64,000 bases of DNA from assembly GCF_013337685.1 (NCBI RefSeq), contig NZ_SUQN01000002.1:682001-746000 (forward strand), in the 5' to 3' direction. The notes beneath the pieces are model-generated. The model worked only from the letters and a program-made list of their open reading frames with translations. It did no database searches and was not told the DNA's origin. This DNA comes from Citrobacter gillenii. Its GTDB lineage: Bacteria; Pseudomonadota; Gammaproteobacteria; Enterobacterales; Enterobacteriaceae. The position numbers were made by a program, and so were the translations under genes. Shown piece by piece: positions 42,985 through 52,792 of this stretch; the stretch's first letter is position 1, and each line of letters begins with the position of its first letter.

Positions 42985-44090
42985 CTCTCCAGCCTGACCG
43001 CTGTTTTTGGCACACAACTGCAGCAAAGAATCGTCCCGTCATCACCAATCGCTGATTTTTTCAGCGGACTGACTTCGCCCTCTACCAGCCGAATCCGGCA
43101 GCATCCGCAGATCCCCGCCCTGCACGAATAAGGAACCCGGATCCCCTGGTTTTCCAGTTGTTCCAGTAACACCTGTTGATTGTTGCCACGAAAGGTGTGC
43201 CCCTGCCAGTCGATAAGCACACTGGCGTCAGGCTGCTGCTGTTGTGCAACAGTGTCATCGGAAGCCACCGCGCCGTAAGCTCGGGCGGGCCCGGTGGACA
43301 AAATTTCAACTTCATCGCCAACGCGGATCACGCCGCTGTTGCGGGCGATGAGATTCTGACCGAAATCGACATCGCCGTTATCCACCGCGCTGCGGAAGGT
43401 TTGCAGCGTTGCCAGCGGTTCACCGGACGGATGTTTCTGGCCTTTTTCAGGGCTGATAGTGGTGAAAATACAGCGGCTGCAGGGTTTTGCCACATCAAAG
43501 ATGACCTCGCCAATGCGAATCACCTTCCAGGTGTCTTCCTCCCAGGCGCTAGCCCCTGAGACCACCAGGTTGGGGCGAAACTGCTCCATTCTGATACTGG
43601 CCGGGCAGCGTTGCTGCACATCGCGCAGTGAGGCTTCATTAGTCAGAAGGTAAGGAAAACCATCGGCGAACGAGAGCGGTACGCCGTCGTGGCGTTTGAC
43701 CCGGCGGGTTAACTGTGGGCCAACCCAGCGTAACTGTACATCGCGCGAGAAAAAACCGCTGAGCCACTGATTGATAGCTGTTGGCGCGATACGTGCAGTA
43801 AAATGGTTTCCCCAGACTTCTGTTGGCGCATCCTGGGTGGCGAAGTCGGCAAAACGGACCAACGCACTGCTGCCGTCGGGTGCGGTTAAGTGCAACCCAT
43901 CGTGTAAAGGGGAAGGGGTAAAACGGACCATCTGGGGGAACTGCCGGGCGGTGATGAACGTTCCGTCGGGTTCGGTAACCATAAAGATGCGGTCAAAGGC
44001 CAGACCGCTAACGTCTGCCAGGGCGTGCGTGAGCCCAATACCGCGCATTGATTTAACCGGATGAACAAAAAGTCGGGTTAACGTTACCAC
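42981..44090 (-). CDS. ycbX: YcbX, MOSC domain plus 2Fe-2S ferredoxin
   Basis: A 369-residue molybdenum-cofactor-dependent enzyme linked in E. coli to reduction of toxic N-hydroxylated bases. It has an N-terminal MOSC beta-barrel domain, a central MOSC domain with the conserved Cys in [11 protein letters not shown], and a C-terminal ferredoxin domain. The cluster ligands are CRAGICGCC (Cx4Cx2C) and the distal CCSCVP. I chose the GTG at 44090, 7 bases after AGGGG, giving VVTLTRLF in line with K-12 MATLIRLF. The upstream ATG at 44123 would add 11 residues. Confidence 0.92.
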   Translation of the reverse strand: MVTLTRLFVHPVKSMRGIGLTHALADVSGLAFDRIFMVTEPDGTFITARQFPQMVRFTPSPLHDGLHLTAPDGSSALVRFADFATQDAPTEVWGNHFTARIAPTAINQWLSGFFSRDVQLRWVGPQLTRRVKRHDGVPLSFADGFPYLLTNEASLRDVQQRCPASIRMEQFRPNLVVSGASAWEEDTWKVIRIGEVIFDVAKPCSRCIFTTISPEKGQKHPSGEPLATLQTFRSAVDNGDVDFGQNLIARNSGVIRVGDEVEILSTGPARAYGAVASDDTVAQQQQPDASVLIDWQGHTFRGNNQQVLLEQLENQGIRVPYSCRAGICGCCRIRLVEGEVSPLKKSAIGDDGTILCCSCVPKTAVRLES

Positions 44091-44125
44091 TGTACAGCCC
44101 CTCGAACGAAAATAAGCCTTCAACT

Positions 44126-44155
44126 TTATGACAAGGGCGCGAGATTAGCTATAAT
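44126..44155 (+). promoter_or_regulatory. rlmKL promoter candidate
   Basis: A perfect TATAAT (44150-44155), with a weak -35 box TTATGA 18 bases upstream. It ends 33 bases before the rlmKL ATG. Confidence 0.55.
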
Positions 44156-44188
44156 GCGCAGCAATTTTATTGGAGTAAAAGTGACATT

Positions 44189-46297
44189 ATGAATTCTCTG
44201 TTTGCCAGTACGGCCCGTGGGCTGGAAGAGCTGTTAAAAACTGAACTGGAAAACCTCGGCGCCGCGGAGTGCCAGGTGGTTCAGGGTGGGGTCCATTTTA
44301 AGGGCGACACGCGGCTTGTTTACCAGAGCCTGATGTGGAGCCGCCTGGCCTCGCGCATTATCCTGCCGATGGGAGAGTGCAAGGTCTACAGCGATCTTGA
44401 TCTGTACCTCGGTGTTCAGGCAATCGACTGGACAGAGATATTTAACCCAGGAGCGACGTTTGCCGTGCATTTTAGCGGCTTAAACGACACCATTCGTAAC
44501 AGCCAGTACGGCGCATTAAAAGTAAAGGACGCGATTGTCGATTCCTTTACCCGTAAAAATATGGCCCGTCCGAATGTGGATCGCGAATCCCCGGATCTGC
44601 GTATTAACGTCTGGCTGAACAAAGATACCGCCAGCATTGCCCTCGATCTTAGCGGTGATGGTCTGCATCAGCGCGGCTATCGCGATCGTGCCGGTCAGGC
44701 GCCGATCAAAGAGACGCTGGCTGCGGCTATCGTGATGCGTTCTGGCTGGCAGCCGGGTACGCCGCTGCTCGATCCGATGTGTGGTTCCGGTACGCTGCTG
44801 ATTGAAGCCGCGATGTGGGCAACCGATCGCGCACCCGGTCTGCACCGTGGCTACTGGGGCTTTAACGGTTGGGCGCAGCATGATGAAGCGGTCTGGCAAG
44901 AGGTGAAAGCGGAAGCACAGGTTCGCGCGCGTAAAGGGCTGGCGGACTATACGTCGCACTTCTATGGCTCTGATAGCGACGCCCGAGTGATTGAAAAAGC
45001 GCGCAGCAACGCCCGCCGCGCTGGGATTGCCGATCTGGTGACATTTGACGTCAAAGACGTAGCGAAACTGAGTAACCCGCTACCGCAAGGTCCGTATGGT
45101 ACCGTTATCAGCAACCCGCCGTACGGTGAACGTCTGGATAGCGAACCGGCGCTGATCGCACTACACAGCCTGCTGGGCCGCACGATGAAAAACCAGTTTG
45201 GCGGCTGGAATCTGTCGCTGTTCAGCGCCTCACCGGATTTGCTCAGCAGTCTGCAATTACGCGCTGACAAGCAGTTTAAAGCCAAAAACGGCCCGCTGGA
45301 TTGCGTACAGAAAAACTATCACGTCGCGGAAACCACCGCAGACAGCAAGCCTGCCACGGTGGCGGAAGACTACGCCAACCGTCTGCGTAAAAATATCAAA
45401 AAGCTGGAAAAATGGGCGCGTCAGGAAGGCATTGAATGCTATCGCCTGTACGATGCTGACTTGCCAGAATACAACGTCGCGGTCGACCGCTACGGTGACT
45501 GGGTTGTGGTTCAGGAATACGCGCCGCCGAAGACGGTTGATGCCCAGAAGGCTCGCCAGCGTCTGTTTGACATCATTGCCGCCACGCTGTCGGTACTGGA
45601 GATTGCGCCGAATAAACTGGTGCTGAAAACCCGTGAACGGCAGAAAGGGAAAAACCAGTATCAGAAGATGAATGAGAAGGGTGAATTCATTGAGGTGAGC
45701 GAGTACAACGCGCGCCTGTGGGTTAACCTGACCGACTATCTTGATACTGGTCTGTTCCTGGATCACCGTATTGCGCGCCGCATGCTGGGCCAGATGAGCA
45801 AGGGTAAAGATTTCCTCAATCTGTTCTCGTATACCGGCAGCGCCAGCGTACACGCCGGGCTTGGCGGTGCGCGCAGCACCACAACGGTCGATATGTCTCG
45901 TACTTATCTGGAGTGGGCGGAACGTAACCTGCGACTCAACGGGCTGAGCGGCCGCGCGCATCGTTTAATTCAGGCCGACTGCCTGGGCTGGCTGCGCGAA
46001 GCCAATGAACAGTTTGATCTGATCTTCATCGATCCACCGACCTTCTCTAACTCAAAACGTATGGAAGACTCGTTTGACGTGCAGCGCGATCATCTGGCGC
46101 TAATGAAAGATCTGAAGCGTCTGCTGCGTAAAGACGGCACGATCATGTTCTCTAACAACAAACGTGGATTCCGTATGGATCTCGACGGACTGGCTGAACT
46201 GGGATTGAAAGCACAAGAAATTACCCAAAAAACGCTTTCTCAGGACTTTGCCCGTAACCGTCAGATCCACAATTGCTGGCTGATTACCGCAGCCTGA
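44189..46297 (+). CDS. rlmL: 23S rRNA m2G2445/m7G2069 methyltransferase RlmKL
   Basis: A 702-residue fusion of two methyltransferases. The N-terminal part has a THUMP domain and an RlmL domain that makes m2G2445 ([26 protein letters not shown]). The C-terminal RlmK domain makes m7G2069 ([28 protein letters not shown]). Both SAM sites are intact. It is followed after 12 bases by uup. Confidence 0.97.
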   Translation: MNSLFASTARGLEELLKTELENLGAAECQVVQGGVHFKGDTRLVYQSLMWSRLASRIILPMGECKVYSDLDLYLGVQAIDWTEIFNPGATFAVHFSGLNDTIRNSQYGALKVKDAIVDSFTRKNMARPNVDRESPDLRINVWLNKDTASIALDLSGDGLHQRGYRDRAGQAPIKETLAAAIVMRSGWQPGTPLLDPMCGSGTLLIEAAMWATDRAPGLHRGYWGFNGWAQHDEAVWQEVKAEAQVRARKGLADYTSHFYGSDSDARVIEKARSNARRAGIADLVTFDVKDVAKLSNPLPQGPYGTVISNPPYGERLDSEPALIALHSLLGRTMKNQFGGWNLSLFSASPDLLSSLQLRADKQFKAKNGPLDCVQKNYHVAETTADSKPATVAEDYANRLRKNIKKLEKWARQEGIECYRLYDADLPEYNVAVDRYGDWVVVQEYAPPKTVDAQKARQRLFDIIAATLSVLEIAPNKLVLKTRERQKGKNQYQKMNEKGEFIEVSEYNARLWVNLTDYLDTGLFLDHRIARRMLGQMSKGKDFLNLFSYTGSASVHAGLGGARSTTTVDMSRTYLEWAERNLRLNGLSGRAHRLIQADCLGWLREANEQFDLIFIDPPTFSNSKRMEDSFDVQRDHLALMKDLKRLLRKDGTIMFSNNKRGFRMDLDGLAELGLKAQEITQKTLSQDFARNRQIHNCWLITAA

Positions 46298-46309
46298 AAG
46301 GAAAAATAA

Positions 46310-48217
46310 ATGTCATTAATCAGTATGCATGGTGCATGGCTGTCGTTCAGCGATGCGCCGCTTCTTGATAATGCTGAACTGCATATCGAAGATAACGAGC
46401 GCGTTTGTCTGGTTGGCCGTAACGGCGCGGGCAAATCGACGCTGATGAAGATCCTCAACCGTGAACAGGGTCTTGACGACGGACGTATTATTTATGAACA
46501 GGATCTGGTTGTGGCACGTCTGCAGCAGGATCCGCCGCGTAACGTGCAGGGTACCGTCTACGATTTCGTTGCCGAAGGGATTGCAGAGCAGGCGGTGTAT
46601 CTCAAGCGTTACCATGATATTTCGCATCTGGTGATCACCGATCCGAGTGATAAAAACCTGCAGGAACTGGCGAAGGTTCAGGAACAGCTGGATCACCACA
46701 ATCTGTGGCAACTGGAAAACCGCATCAATGAAGTACTGGAACAGCTTGGGCTGGAGCCAGACATGGAACTGGCATCGCTTTCCGGCGGTTGGCTGCGTAA
46801 AGCCGCACTGGGCCGGGCGTTAGTCAGCAATCCACGCGTATTGTTGCTGGATGAACCGACCAACCATCTGGATATCGAAACCATCGACTGGCTGGAAGGG
46901 TTCCTGAAAACCTTCAATGGAACGATCATCTTCATTTCTCACGACCGTTCGTTTATTCGCAATATGGCAACGCGTATTGTCGATCTCGATCGCGGCAAGC
47001 TGGTGACCTATCCGGGTAATTACGATCAGTACCTGCTGGAGAAAGAAGAAGCGCTGCGTGTAGAAGAGCTTCAGAATGCGGAGTTTGACCGCAAACTGGC
47101 GCAGGAAGAGGTTTGGATCCGTCAGGGCATTAAAGCGCGCCGTACACGTAACGAAGGCCGCGTGCGTGCGCTGAAGGCGATGCGTCGTGAGCGTGGCGAG
47201 CGTCGTGAAGTGATGGGTACCGCGAAGATGCAGGTCGAAGAGGCGAGCCGTTCGGGTAAAATCGTCTTTGAAATGGAGAATGTTGATTACCAGATTAACG
47301 GTAAACAACTGGTGAAAGACTTCTCGGCGCAGGTACAGCGTAGTGACAAAATTGCGCTAATTGGACCTAACGGTTGCGGTAAAACAACGCTAATCAAGCT
47401 GATGTTGGGTCAGTTACAGGCTGACAGCGGTCGTATCCATGTCGGTACCAAGCTGGAAGTGGCTTATTTTGACCAACACCGCGCGGAGCTGGATCCGGAT
47501 AAAACCGTCATGGATAACCTGTCGGAAGGTAAGCAAGAGGTGATGGTCAACGGTAAACCACGTCACGTGCTGGGCTACCTGCAGGACTTCCTGTTCCACC
47601 CTAAGCGAGCGATGACACCAGTGCGTGCACTCTCCGGTGGGGAACGAAACCGTCTGTTACTGGCGCGTCTTTTTCTGAAGCCCAGCAATCTTTTGATTCT
47701 CGATGAACCAACGAACGATCTCGACGTCGAAACGCTGGAACTTCTCGAAGAGTTGATTGACGGTTATCAGGGAACCGTGTTGCTGGTCAGCCACGATCGT
47801 CAGTTTGTCGATAACACCGTTACCGAGTGTTGGATCTTTGAAGGCGGCGGCAAAATTGGTCGTTATGTAGGCGGTTACCATGACGCACGTGAGCAGCAGT
47901 CACAGTATGTGGCGTTTAAACAGCCTGTTGCCAAAAAAACAGAGGAAGTTGCTGCCCCTAAAGCAGAAATTGTAAAACGCGGCACCAGCAAACTAAGCTA
48001 TAAACACCAGCGCGAACTGGAGCAGCTCCCTGCGCAGCTTGAAGAGCTGGAAGCTAAACTGGAAACGTTGCAGGCCCAGGTTGCTGATGCTTCTTTTTTC
48101 AGTCAGCCACATGAGCAAACGCAGCAGGTATTAGCTAATCTGAGCGAAGCGGAACAAGAACTTGAGCAAGCCTTTGAGCGCTGGGAGTATCTTGAGTCTT
48201 TGAAGAATGGCGCATAA
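46310..48217 (+). CDS. uup: ABC-F ATPase Uup
   Basis: A 635-residue soluble ABC-F protein with two ATPase domains: GRNGAGKST / LSGGWLRK / LLLDEPTNHLD, and GPNGCGKTT / LSGGERNR / LILDEPTNDLD. A C-terminal coiled coil spans about residues 560-632. Family members act on the ribosome; E. coli Uup also affects precise excision of transposons. It sits between rRNA methylation and the pqi operon. Confidence 0.97.
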   Translation: MSLISMHGAWLSFSDAPLLDNAELHIEDNERVCLVGRNGAGKSTLMKILNREQGLDDGRIIYEQDLVVARLQQDPPRNVQGTVYDFVAEGIAEQAVYLKRYHDISHLVITDPSDKNLQELAKVQEQLDHHNLWQLENRINEVLEQLGLEPDMELASLSGGWLRKAALGRALVSNPRVLLLDEPTNHLDIETIDWLEGFLKTFNGTIIFISHDRSFIRNMATRIVDLDRGKLVTYPGNYDQYLLEKEEALRVEELQNAEFDRKLAQEEVWIRQGIKARRTRNEGRVRALKAMRRERGERREVMGTAKMQVEEASRSGKIVFEMENVDYQINGKQLVKDFSAQVQRSDKIALIGPNGCGKTTLIKLMLGQLQADSGRIHVGTKLEVAYFDQHRAELDPDKTVMDNLSEGKQEVMVNGKPRHVLGYLQDFLFHPKRAMTPVRALSGGERNRLLLARLFLKPSNLLILDEPTNDLDVETLELLEELIDGYQGTVLLVSHDRQFVDNTVTECWIFEGGGKIGRYVGGYHDAREQQSQYVAFKQPVAKKTEEVAAPKAEIVKRGTSKLSYKHQRELEQLPAQLEELEAKLETLQAQVADASFFSQPHEQTQQVLANLSEAEQELEQAFERWEYLESLKNGA

Positions 48218-48231
48218 TTAAAGGAGCGCAT

Positions 48232-49485
48232 ATGTGCGAACATCACCATGCCGCGAAGCATATTTTGTGCTCGCAGTGTGACATGCTGGTGGCATTACCG
48301 AGCCTGACGCATGGTCAAAAAGCGGCATGTCCAAGATGTGGCACGACATTAACCGTTGCGTGGGACGCGCCAAGACAGCGTCCCACCGCGTATGTTATCG
48401 CAGCATTGTTCATGCTGCTTTTATCGAACCTTTTTCCCTTTGTGAACATGAATGTCGCAGGGGTGAGCAGCGAAGTCACGTTGCTGGAAATCCCCGGCGT
48501 TCTGTTTTCAGAAGACTACGCCAGTCTTGGCACCTTCTTTTTATTATTCGTGCAGTTGGTTCCTGCTTTTTGCCTGTTCACCATCTTATTGCTGGTGAAC
48601 CGGGTTGAGATGCCCTGGCGGCTGAAAGCGTGGCTAGCGCGGATTCTGTTTCAGTTAAAAAGCTGGGGAATGGCAGAAATTTTCCTCGCAGGCGTGTTGG
48701 TGAGCTTTGTTAAGCTGATGGCTTATGGCGATATCGGCGTGGGGAGCAGCTTTATCCCGTGGTGCCTATTTTGCGTTCTTCAGTTGCGTGCCTTTCAGTG
48801 TGTCGATCGTCGCTGGCTGTGGGATGATATCGCGCCAATGCCGGAGGTTAAGCAGGTCTTAAAACCCGGTGTACCCGGTATTCACCAAGGGTTGCGTTCC
48901 TGCTCCTGTTGTACCGCGATTCTTCCCGCTGACGAGCCGGTCTGCCCGCGCTGTCAGACAACGGGCTACGTGCGACGTAAAAACAGTCTGCAATGGACGC
49001 TGGCACTCCTGTTCACGTCGATCATGCTGTATCTGCCCGCCAATATTATGCCGATCATGATTACCGATTTGTTAGGGTCAAAACTGCCATCAACCATTAT
49101 TGAAGGCGTTGTTTTAATCTGGAGCGAAGGTTCTTATCCGGTGGCAGCGGTCATCTTTATTGCCAGTATTCTGGTGCCGACGCTAAAAATGATCGCCATT
49201 GCCTGGCTGTGCTGGGATGCCAAAGGGCACGGCAAACGCGACAGTGAACGTATGCATTTCATTTATGAAGTTGTGGAATTTGTCGGTCGTTGGTCAATGA
49301 TCGATGTTTTTGTTATTGCGGTACTCTCTGCGCTGGTGCGTATGGGAGGGTTGATGAACATTTATCCTGCAATGGGTGCATTGATGTTTGCTTTAGTCGT
49401 CATTATGACAATGTTTTCTGCGATGACGTTTGATCCACGTCTGTCGTGGGACCGTGAACCAGAACCAGGCCATGAGGAGTCCTGA
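48232..49485 (+). CDS. pqiA: PqiA, inner-membrane lipid-transport protein
   Basis: A 417-residue protein made of two PqiA repeats, each with a CxxC pair module and four membrane helices. The cysteines are in CSQCDMLVALP / CPRCGTTL and CSCCTAILP / CPRCQTTG. It is the membrane partner of the MCE protein PqiB, in a paraquat-inducible (SoxRS-regulated in E. coli) operon that moves lipids between the membranes. It begins 14 bases after uup. Confidence 0.96.
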   Translation: MCEHHHAAKHILCSQCDMLVALPSLTHGQKAACPRCGTTLTVAWDAPRQRPTAYVIAALFMLLLSNLFPFVNMNVAGVSSEVTLLEIPGVLFSEDYASLGTFFLLFVQLVPAFCLFTILLLVNRVEMPWRLKAWLARILFQLKSWGMAEIFLAGVLVSFVKLMAYGDIGVGSSFIPWCLFCVLQLRAFQCVDRRWLWDDIAPMPEVKQVLKPGVPGIHQGLRSCSCCTAILPADEPVCPRCQTTGYVRRKNSLQWTLALLFTSIMLYLPANIMPIMITDLLGSKLPSTIIEGVVLIWSEGSYPVAAVIFIASILVPTLKMIAIAWLCWDAKGHGKRDSERMHFIYEVVEFVGRWSMIDVFVIAVLSALVRMGGLMNIYPAMGALMFALVVIMTMFSAMTFDPRLSWDREPEPGHEES

Positions 49486-49489
49486 CAGC

Positions 49490-51130
49490 ATGGAATCTAA
49501 AAGTGGGGAAGCCAAAGTGCAAAAGGTTAAAAACTGGTCGCCCGTGTGGATATTCCCAATCGTCACCGCACTCATCGGCGCGTGGGTCCTGTTTTATCAC
49601 TACAGTCATCAGGGGCCGGTCGTCACGCTGATTACAACCAATGCTGAAGGTATTGAAGGTGGCAAAACCACGATCAAGAGCCGCAGCGTGGATGTCGGCG
49701 TCGTTGAGAGTGCCACGTTGACCGACGATTTGACGCATGTGGAAATTAAAGCACGTCTCAATTCTGGTATGGAAAAGCTGCTGCATAAAGACTCGGTCTT
49801 TTGGGTAGTGAAGCCGCAGGTGGGACGTGAAGGTATCAGTGGCTTAGGCACGCTGTTATCCGGGGCGTATATTGAACTGCAGCCGGGTAACAAAGGCAGC
49901 CAGCTCGCCAATTATCAGTTGCTGGACTCTCCACCGCTGGCACCGCCAGATGCGAAGGGGATCCGCGTGATTTTGGACAGCAAAAAAGCCGGTCAGCTTA
50001 GCCCGGGAGACCCGGTGTTGTTCCGCGGGTATCGCGTAGGGTCAGTTGAGACCAGCACCTTTGATGCGCAAAAACGCTCCATCAGCTATCAGCTTTTCAT
50101 TAATGCGCCAAACGATCGCCTGGTCACCAGCAACGTACGTTTCTGGAAGGACAGCGGTATTGCCGTCGATCTCACCTCGGCGGGGATGCGTGTAGAAATG
50201 GGATCGCTAACCACGCTGTTTGGCGGTGGAGTCAGCTTTGATGTGCCGGAGGGGTTAGAACAAGGCCAGCCGGTTGCACAACAGGCCACGTTTAGCCTGT
50301 ATGACGATCAAAAAAGTATTCAGGACTCGCTGTATACGGATCACATTGATTACCTGATGTTCTTTAAAGACTCGATTCGCGGGTTGCAGCCTGGTGCGCC
50401 GCTGGAGTTCCGTGGTATTCGCCTCGGTACGGTTAGCAAGGTGCCTTTCTTTGCCCCGAATATGCGTCAGGTGTTCAATGATGATTATCGTATTCCGGTG
50501 CTGGTGCGCATTGAACCAGAACGCCTTAAGGCGCAGTTGGGTGAAGATACTGATGTCGGTACCCATCTGGCCGAATTGCTCAAGCGTGGATTAAGAGGAT
50601 CCCTGAAAACAGGGAATTTGGTCACCGGGGCGCTGTATGTCGATCTGGACTTCTATCCGAAGGATCCACCGATTACGGGCGTGCGCGAATTTAATGGTTA
50701 CCAAATTATCCCGACCGTGAGCAGTGGTCTGGCGCAGATCCAGCAACGTTTGATGGAAGCATTGGATAAGATTAATAATCTGCCACTGAATCCGATGATT
50801 GTGCAGGCGACCACGACACTTTCAGAAAGCCAGCGCACGATGAAACATCTGCAAACGACGCTGGATAACATGAATAAGATCACCGGTAGCCAGTCGATGC
50901 AGCAGCTTCCTGCGGATATGCAGAATACACTGCGCGAACTGAATCGTAGCATGCAGGGCTTCCAGCCAGGTTCTGCGGCCTATAACAAGATGGTGGCAGA
51001 TATGCAGCGTCTTGATCAGGTTCTGCGTGAGCTGCAGCCGGTATTGAAAACGTTGAACGATAAGAGTAACGCGCTGGTGTTTGAAGCGAAGGACAAAAAA
51101 GATCCAGAGCCGAAGAGGGCGAAACAATGA
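49490..51130 (+). CDS. pqiB: PqiB, MCE-domain intermembrane lipid tunnel
   Basis: A 546-residue protein with one N-terminal membrane helix (about residues 20-38) and three MCE domains (about residues 42-135, 160-220 and 285-390). A long C-terminal helical region follows, which in E. coli builds a hollow needle across the periplasm. The ATG at 49490, four bases after the pqiA stop, gives MESKSGEAKVQKVKNWSPVW as in K-12. A longer reading frame inside pqiA is rejected. Confidence 0.96.
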   Translation: MESKSGEAKVQKVKNWSPVWIFPIVTALIGAWVLFYHYSHQGPVVTLITTNAEGIEGGKTTIKSRSVDVGVVESATLTDDLTHVEIKARLNSGMEKLLHKDSVFWVVKPQVGREGISGLGTLLSGAYIELQPGNKGSQLANYQLLDSPPLAPPDAKGIRVILDSKKAGQLSPGDPVLFRGYRVGSVETSTFDAQKRSISYQLFINAPNDRLVTSNVRFWKDSGIAVDLTSAGMRVEMGSLTTLFGGGVSFDVPEGLEQGQPVAQQATFSLYDDQKSIQDSLYTDHIDYLMFFKDSIRGLQPGAPLEFRGIRLGTVSKVPFFAPNMRQVFNDDYRIPVLVRIEPERLKAQLGEDTDVGTHLAELLKRGLRGSLKTGNLVTGALYVDLDFYPKDPPITGVREFNGYQIIPTVSSGLAQIQQRLMEALDKINNLPLNPMIVQATTTLSESQRTMKHLQTTLDNMNKITGSQSMQQLPADMQNTLRELNRSMQGFQPGSAAYNKMVADMQRLDQVLRELQPVLKTLNDKSNALVFEAKDKKDPEPKRAKQ

Positions 51131-51690
51131 AAAAGTGGCTAGTGGTGATGATGGCGGTCTGGCTGACGTCATGTAGCTCCAGCGGAGAGAATAAAAGCTA
51201 TTACCAGCTCCCTATCGCCCAAGGGGGCGTACAGAGTAGCGCTAACCAGGGTAACCGCCTGTTGTGGGTTGAGCAGGTGGCGGTACCGGATTACCTGGCA
51301 GGTAATGGCGTGGTGTACCAAACCAGTGATGTGAAGTACGTTATTGCCAACAGTAATCTGTGGGCCAGCCCGTTAGATCAGCAATTGCGTAACACTCTCG
51401 TCGCCAACCTGAGCACGCAGTTGCCAGGGTGGGTGGTTGCCTCTCAACCGTTGGGCAGTACGCAGGACACGCTCAATGTGACGGTAACCGGCTTCCATGG
51501 CCGCTACGATGGTAAAGTGATCGTCAGTGGTGAATGGTTGCTGAATCACCAGGGACAACTGATTAAGCGCCCGTTCCACATCGAAGCCATGCAGACGCAA
51601 GATGGCTATGATGAGATGGTGAAGGTACTGGCCAGCGCATGGAGTCAGGAGGCGACGGCTATCGCTCAAGAACTGAAACGCATTCCTTAA
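51127..51690 (+). CDS. pqiC: PqiC, outer-membrane lipoprotein of the Pqi system
   Basis: A 187-residue lipoprotein (formerly ymbA) with lipobox LTSC, acylated at C16. The next residues, SSSG, send it to the outer membrane. It caps the PqiB needle. It overlaps pqiB by four bases (ATGA). Confidence 0.95.
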   Translation: MKKWLVVMMAVWLTSCSSSGENKSYYQLPIAQGGVQSSANQGNRLLWVEQVAVPDYLAGNGVVYQTSDVKYVIANSNLWASPLDQQLRNTLVANLSTQLPGWVVASQPLGSTQDTLNVTVTGFHGRYDGKVIVSGEWLLNHQGQLIKRPFHIEAMQTQDGYDEMVKVLASAWSQEATAIAQELKRIP

Positions 51691-51711
51691 GCTTAAATAA
51701 TTGTAAATTAC

Positions 51712-51747
51712 ACCGCCTTCGGCTCAGCGCCCTGGGCGGTTTTTTTT
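51712..51747 (+). terminator. pqi operon terminator
   Basis: A stem ACCGCC / GGCGGT (51712-51717 and 51735-51740) with a partly paired loop, followed by a T8 run and a second T-run. Confidence 0.8.
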
Positions 51748-51846
51748 ATTTTTTTCACGACTGATATAACTGTTCTGACTCATGATTTTTGTATAGATGA
51801 TTTACCGGGTAGCTCACAAATATGACACTGGCGTGAATTTTGCGCA

Positions 51847-51875
51847 TTGACGAGTCTGATGTTTCGGGGTATTCG
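51847..51875 (+). promoter_or_regulatory. Candidate rmf promoter
   Basis: TTGACG, 17 bases, TATTCG, about 72 bases before the rmf ATG. An AGTGTG-ATTG-CACACT palindrome (51879-51894) lies at the predicted start site. E. coli rmf is activated by ppGpp in stationary phase. The -10 box is poor, so this call is tentative. Confidence 0.4.
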
Positions 51876-51946
51876 TTTAGTGTGATTGCACACTTAGTAA
51901 TCACTGTTTTCTTTTCCACCAGACCCAAAGATGAGGGAAACGAGGC

Positions 51947-52114
51947 ATGAAGAGACAAAAACGAGATCGCCTGGAACGGGCACATCAACGTGGATATCAG
52001 GCCGGCATCGCCGGACGCTCAAAAGAAATGTGTCCCTATCAGACGCTGAATCAAAGGTCATACTGGCTGGGAGGCTGGCGAGAAGCCATGGGGGATAGGG
52101 TGTTAATGGCCTGA
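51947..52114 (+). CDS. rmf: Ribosome modulation factor
   Basis: A 55-codon gene reading MKRQKRDRLERAHQRGYQAG ... REAMGDRVLMA, close to K-12 RMF. This basic protein pairs 70S ribosomes into inactive 100S dimers in stationary phase. The ATG follows GAGG at 2 bases, with a further purine-rich GATGAGGGAAACGAGG just upstream. It is easily missed because of its length. Confidence 0.97.
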   Translation: MKRQKRDRLERAHQRGYQAGIAGRSKEMCPYQTLNQRSYWLGGWREAMGDRVLMA

Positions 52115-52130
52115 TTCTGTCTCTTTAGAT

Positions 52131-52166
52131 AAAAGAAACCTCCGCATTGCGGAGGTTTCGCCTTTT
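52131..52166. terminator. Bidirectional terminator between rmf and fabA
   Basis: An 11-bp perfect stem GAAACCTCCGC-ATT-GCGGAGGTTTC, with a T-rich tail on both strands (CCTTTTG on +, TTTTATC on -). It separates the converging rmf and fabA. Confidence 0.82.
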
Positions 52167-52199
52167 GTAGCATCTTATCAGGCTAACAGATGTCCGCAA

Positions 52200-52718
52200 T
52201 TAGAACGCAGACGTATCCTGGAAAAGGCCTACTTTCAGATCGTTCGCCGTGTAGATCAGACGACCATCAACCAGCACTTCACCATCTGCCAGGCCCATGA
52301 TCAGGCGGCGGTTAACGATACGTTTGAAGTGAATGCGGTAAGTGACTTTCTTCGCGGTCGGCAGAACCTGACCGGTGAATTTCACTTCACCCACGCCCAG
52401 TGCACGGCCTTTACCTTCACCACCGAGCCAGCCGAGATAGAATCCAACCAGCTGCCACATGGCATCCAGACCCAGGCAGCCTGGCATCACCGGATCGCCA
52501 ATAAAATGGCAACCGAAGAACCACAGGTCCGGGTTGATATCCAGTTCAGCTTCAACATAACCTTTGTCAAAGTTGCCACCGGTTTCGGTCATCTTGATGA
52601 CACGGTCCATCATCAGCATGCTTGGTGCAGGCAGTTGTGGGCCTTTTGCGCCAAACAGCTCACCGCGACCAGAGGCAAGAAGGTCTTCTTTTGTATAGGA
52701 TTCGCGTTTATCTACCAT
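52200..52718 (-). CDS. fabA: 3-hydroxydecanoyl-ACP dehydratase/isomerase
   Basis: A 172-residue hot-dog enzyme that starts unsaturated fatty acid synthesis by making cis-3-decenoyl-ACP. The catalytic His is in [21 protein letters not shown] (H71), with the Asp of GLDAM. The ATG at 52718 gives MVDKRES-like [15 protein letters not shown] longer frame of 238 residues extends into the promoter and is rejected. FabR and FadR boxes lie 39-74 bases upstream. Confidence 0.98.
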   Translation of the reverse strand: MVDKRESYTKEDLLASGRGELFGAKGPQLPAPSMLMMDRVIKMTETGGNFDKGYVEAELDINPDLWFFGCHFIGDPVMPGCLGLDAMWQLVGFYLGWLGGEGKGRALGVGEVKFTGQVLPTAKKVTYRIHFKRIVNRRLIMGLADGEVLVDGRLIYTANDLKVGLFQDTSAF

Positions 52719-52756
52719 GTTCTCTGTAAGCCTTATCTTATTGAAGCACGCAGGAT

Positions 52757-52774
52757 AGCTAACACGTGTACGCT
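52757..52774. promoter_or_regulatory. FabR-type operator upstream of fabA
   Basis: AGCTAACACGTGTACGCT is an imperfect palindrome matching the E. coli fabA FabR site as I remember it. FabR represses unsaturated fatty acid synthesis. Confidence 0.65.
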
Positions 52775-52775
52775 G

Positions 52776-52792
52776 AACAAGTCCGATCAGTT
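52776..52792. promoter_or_regulatory. FadR-type operator upstream of fabA, overlapping the lonH stop
   Basis: AACAAGTCCGATCAGTT (reverse AACTGATCGGACTTGTT) fits the 17-bp FadR site that activates fabA in E. coli. It covers the last six bases of lonH and lies one base from the FabR box. Confidence 0.65.

Noticed and set aside
45257-45961. A 234-codon antisense frame within rlmKL
   Set aside because: It lies fully inside a well-supported gene and has no start signal or recognisable motif.
49430-49489. A longer PqiB start inside the pqiA end
   Set aside because: The added 20 residues do not match relatives; the ATG at 49490 gives the family N-terminus.
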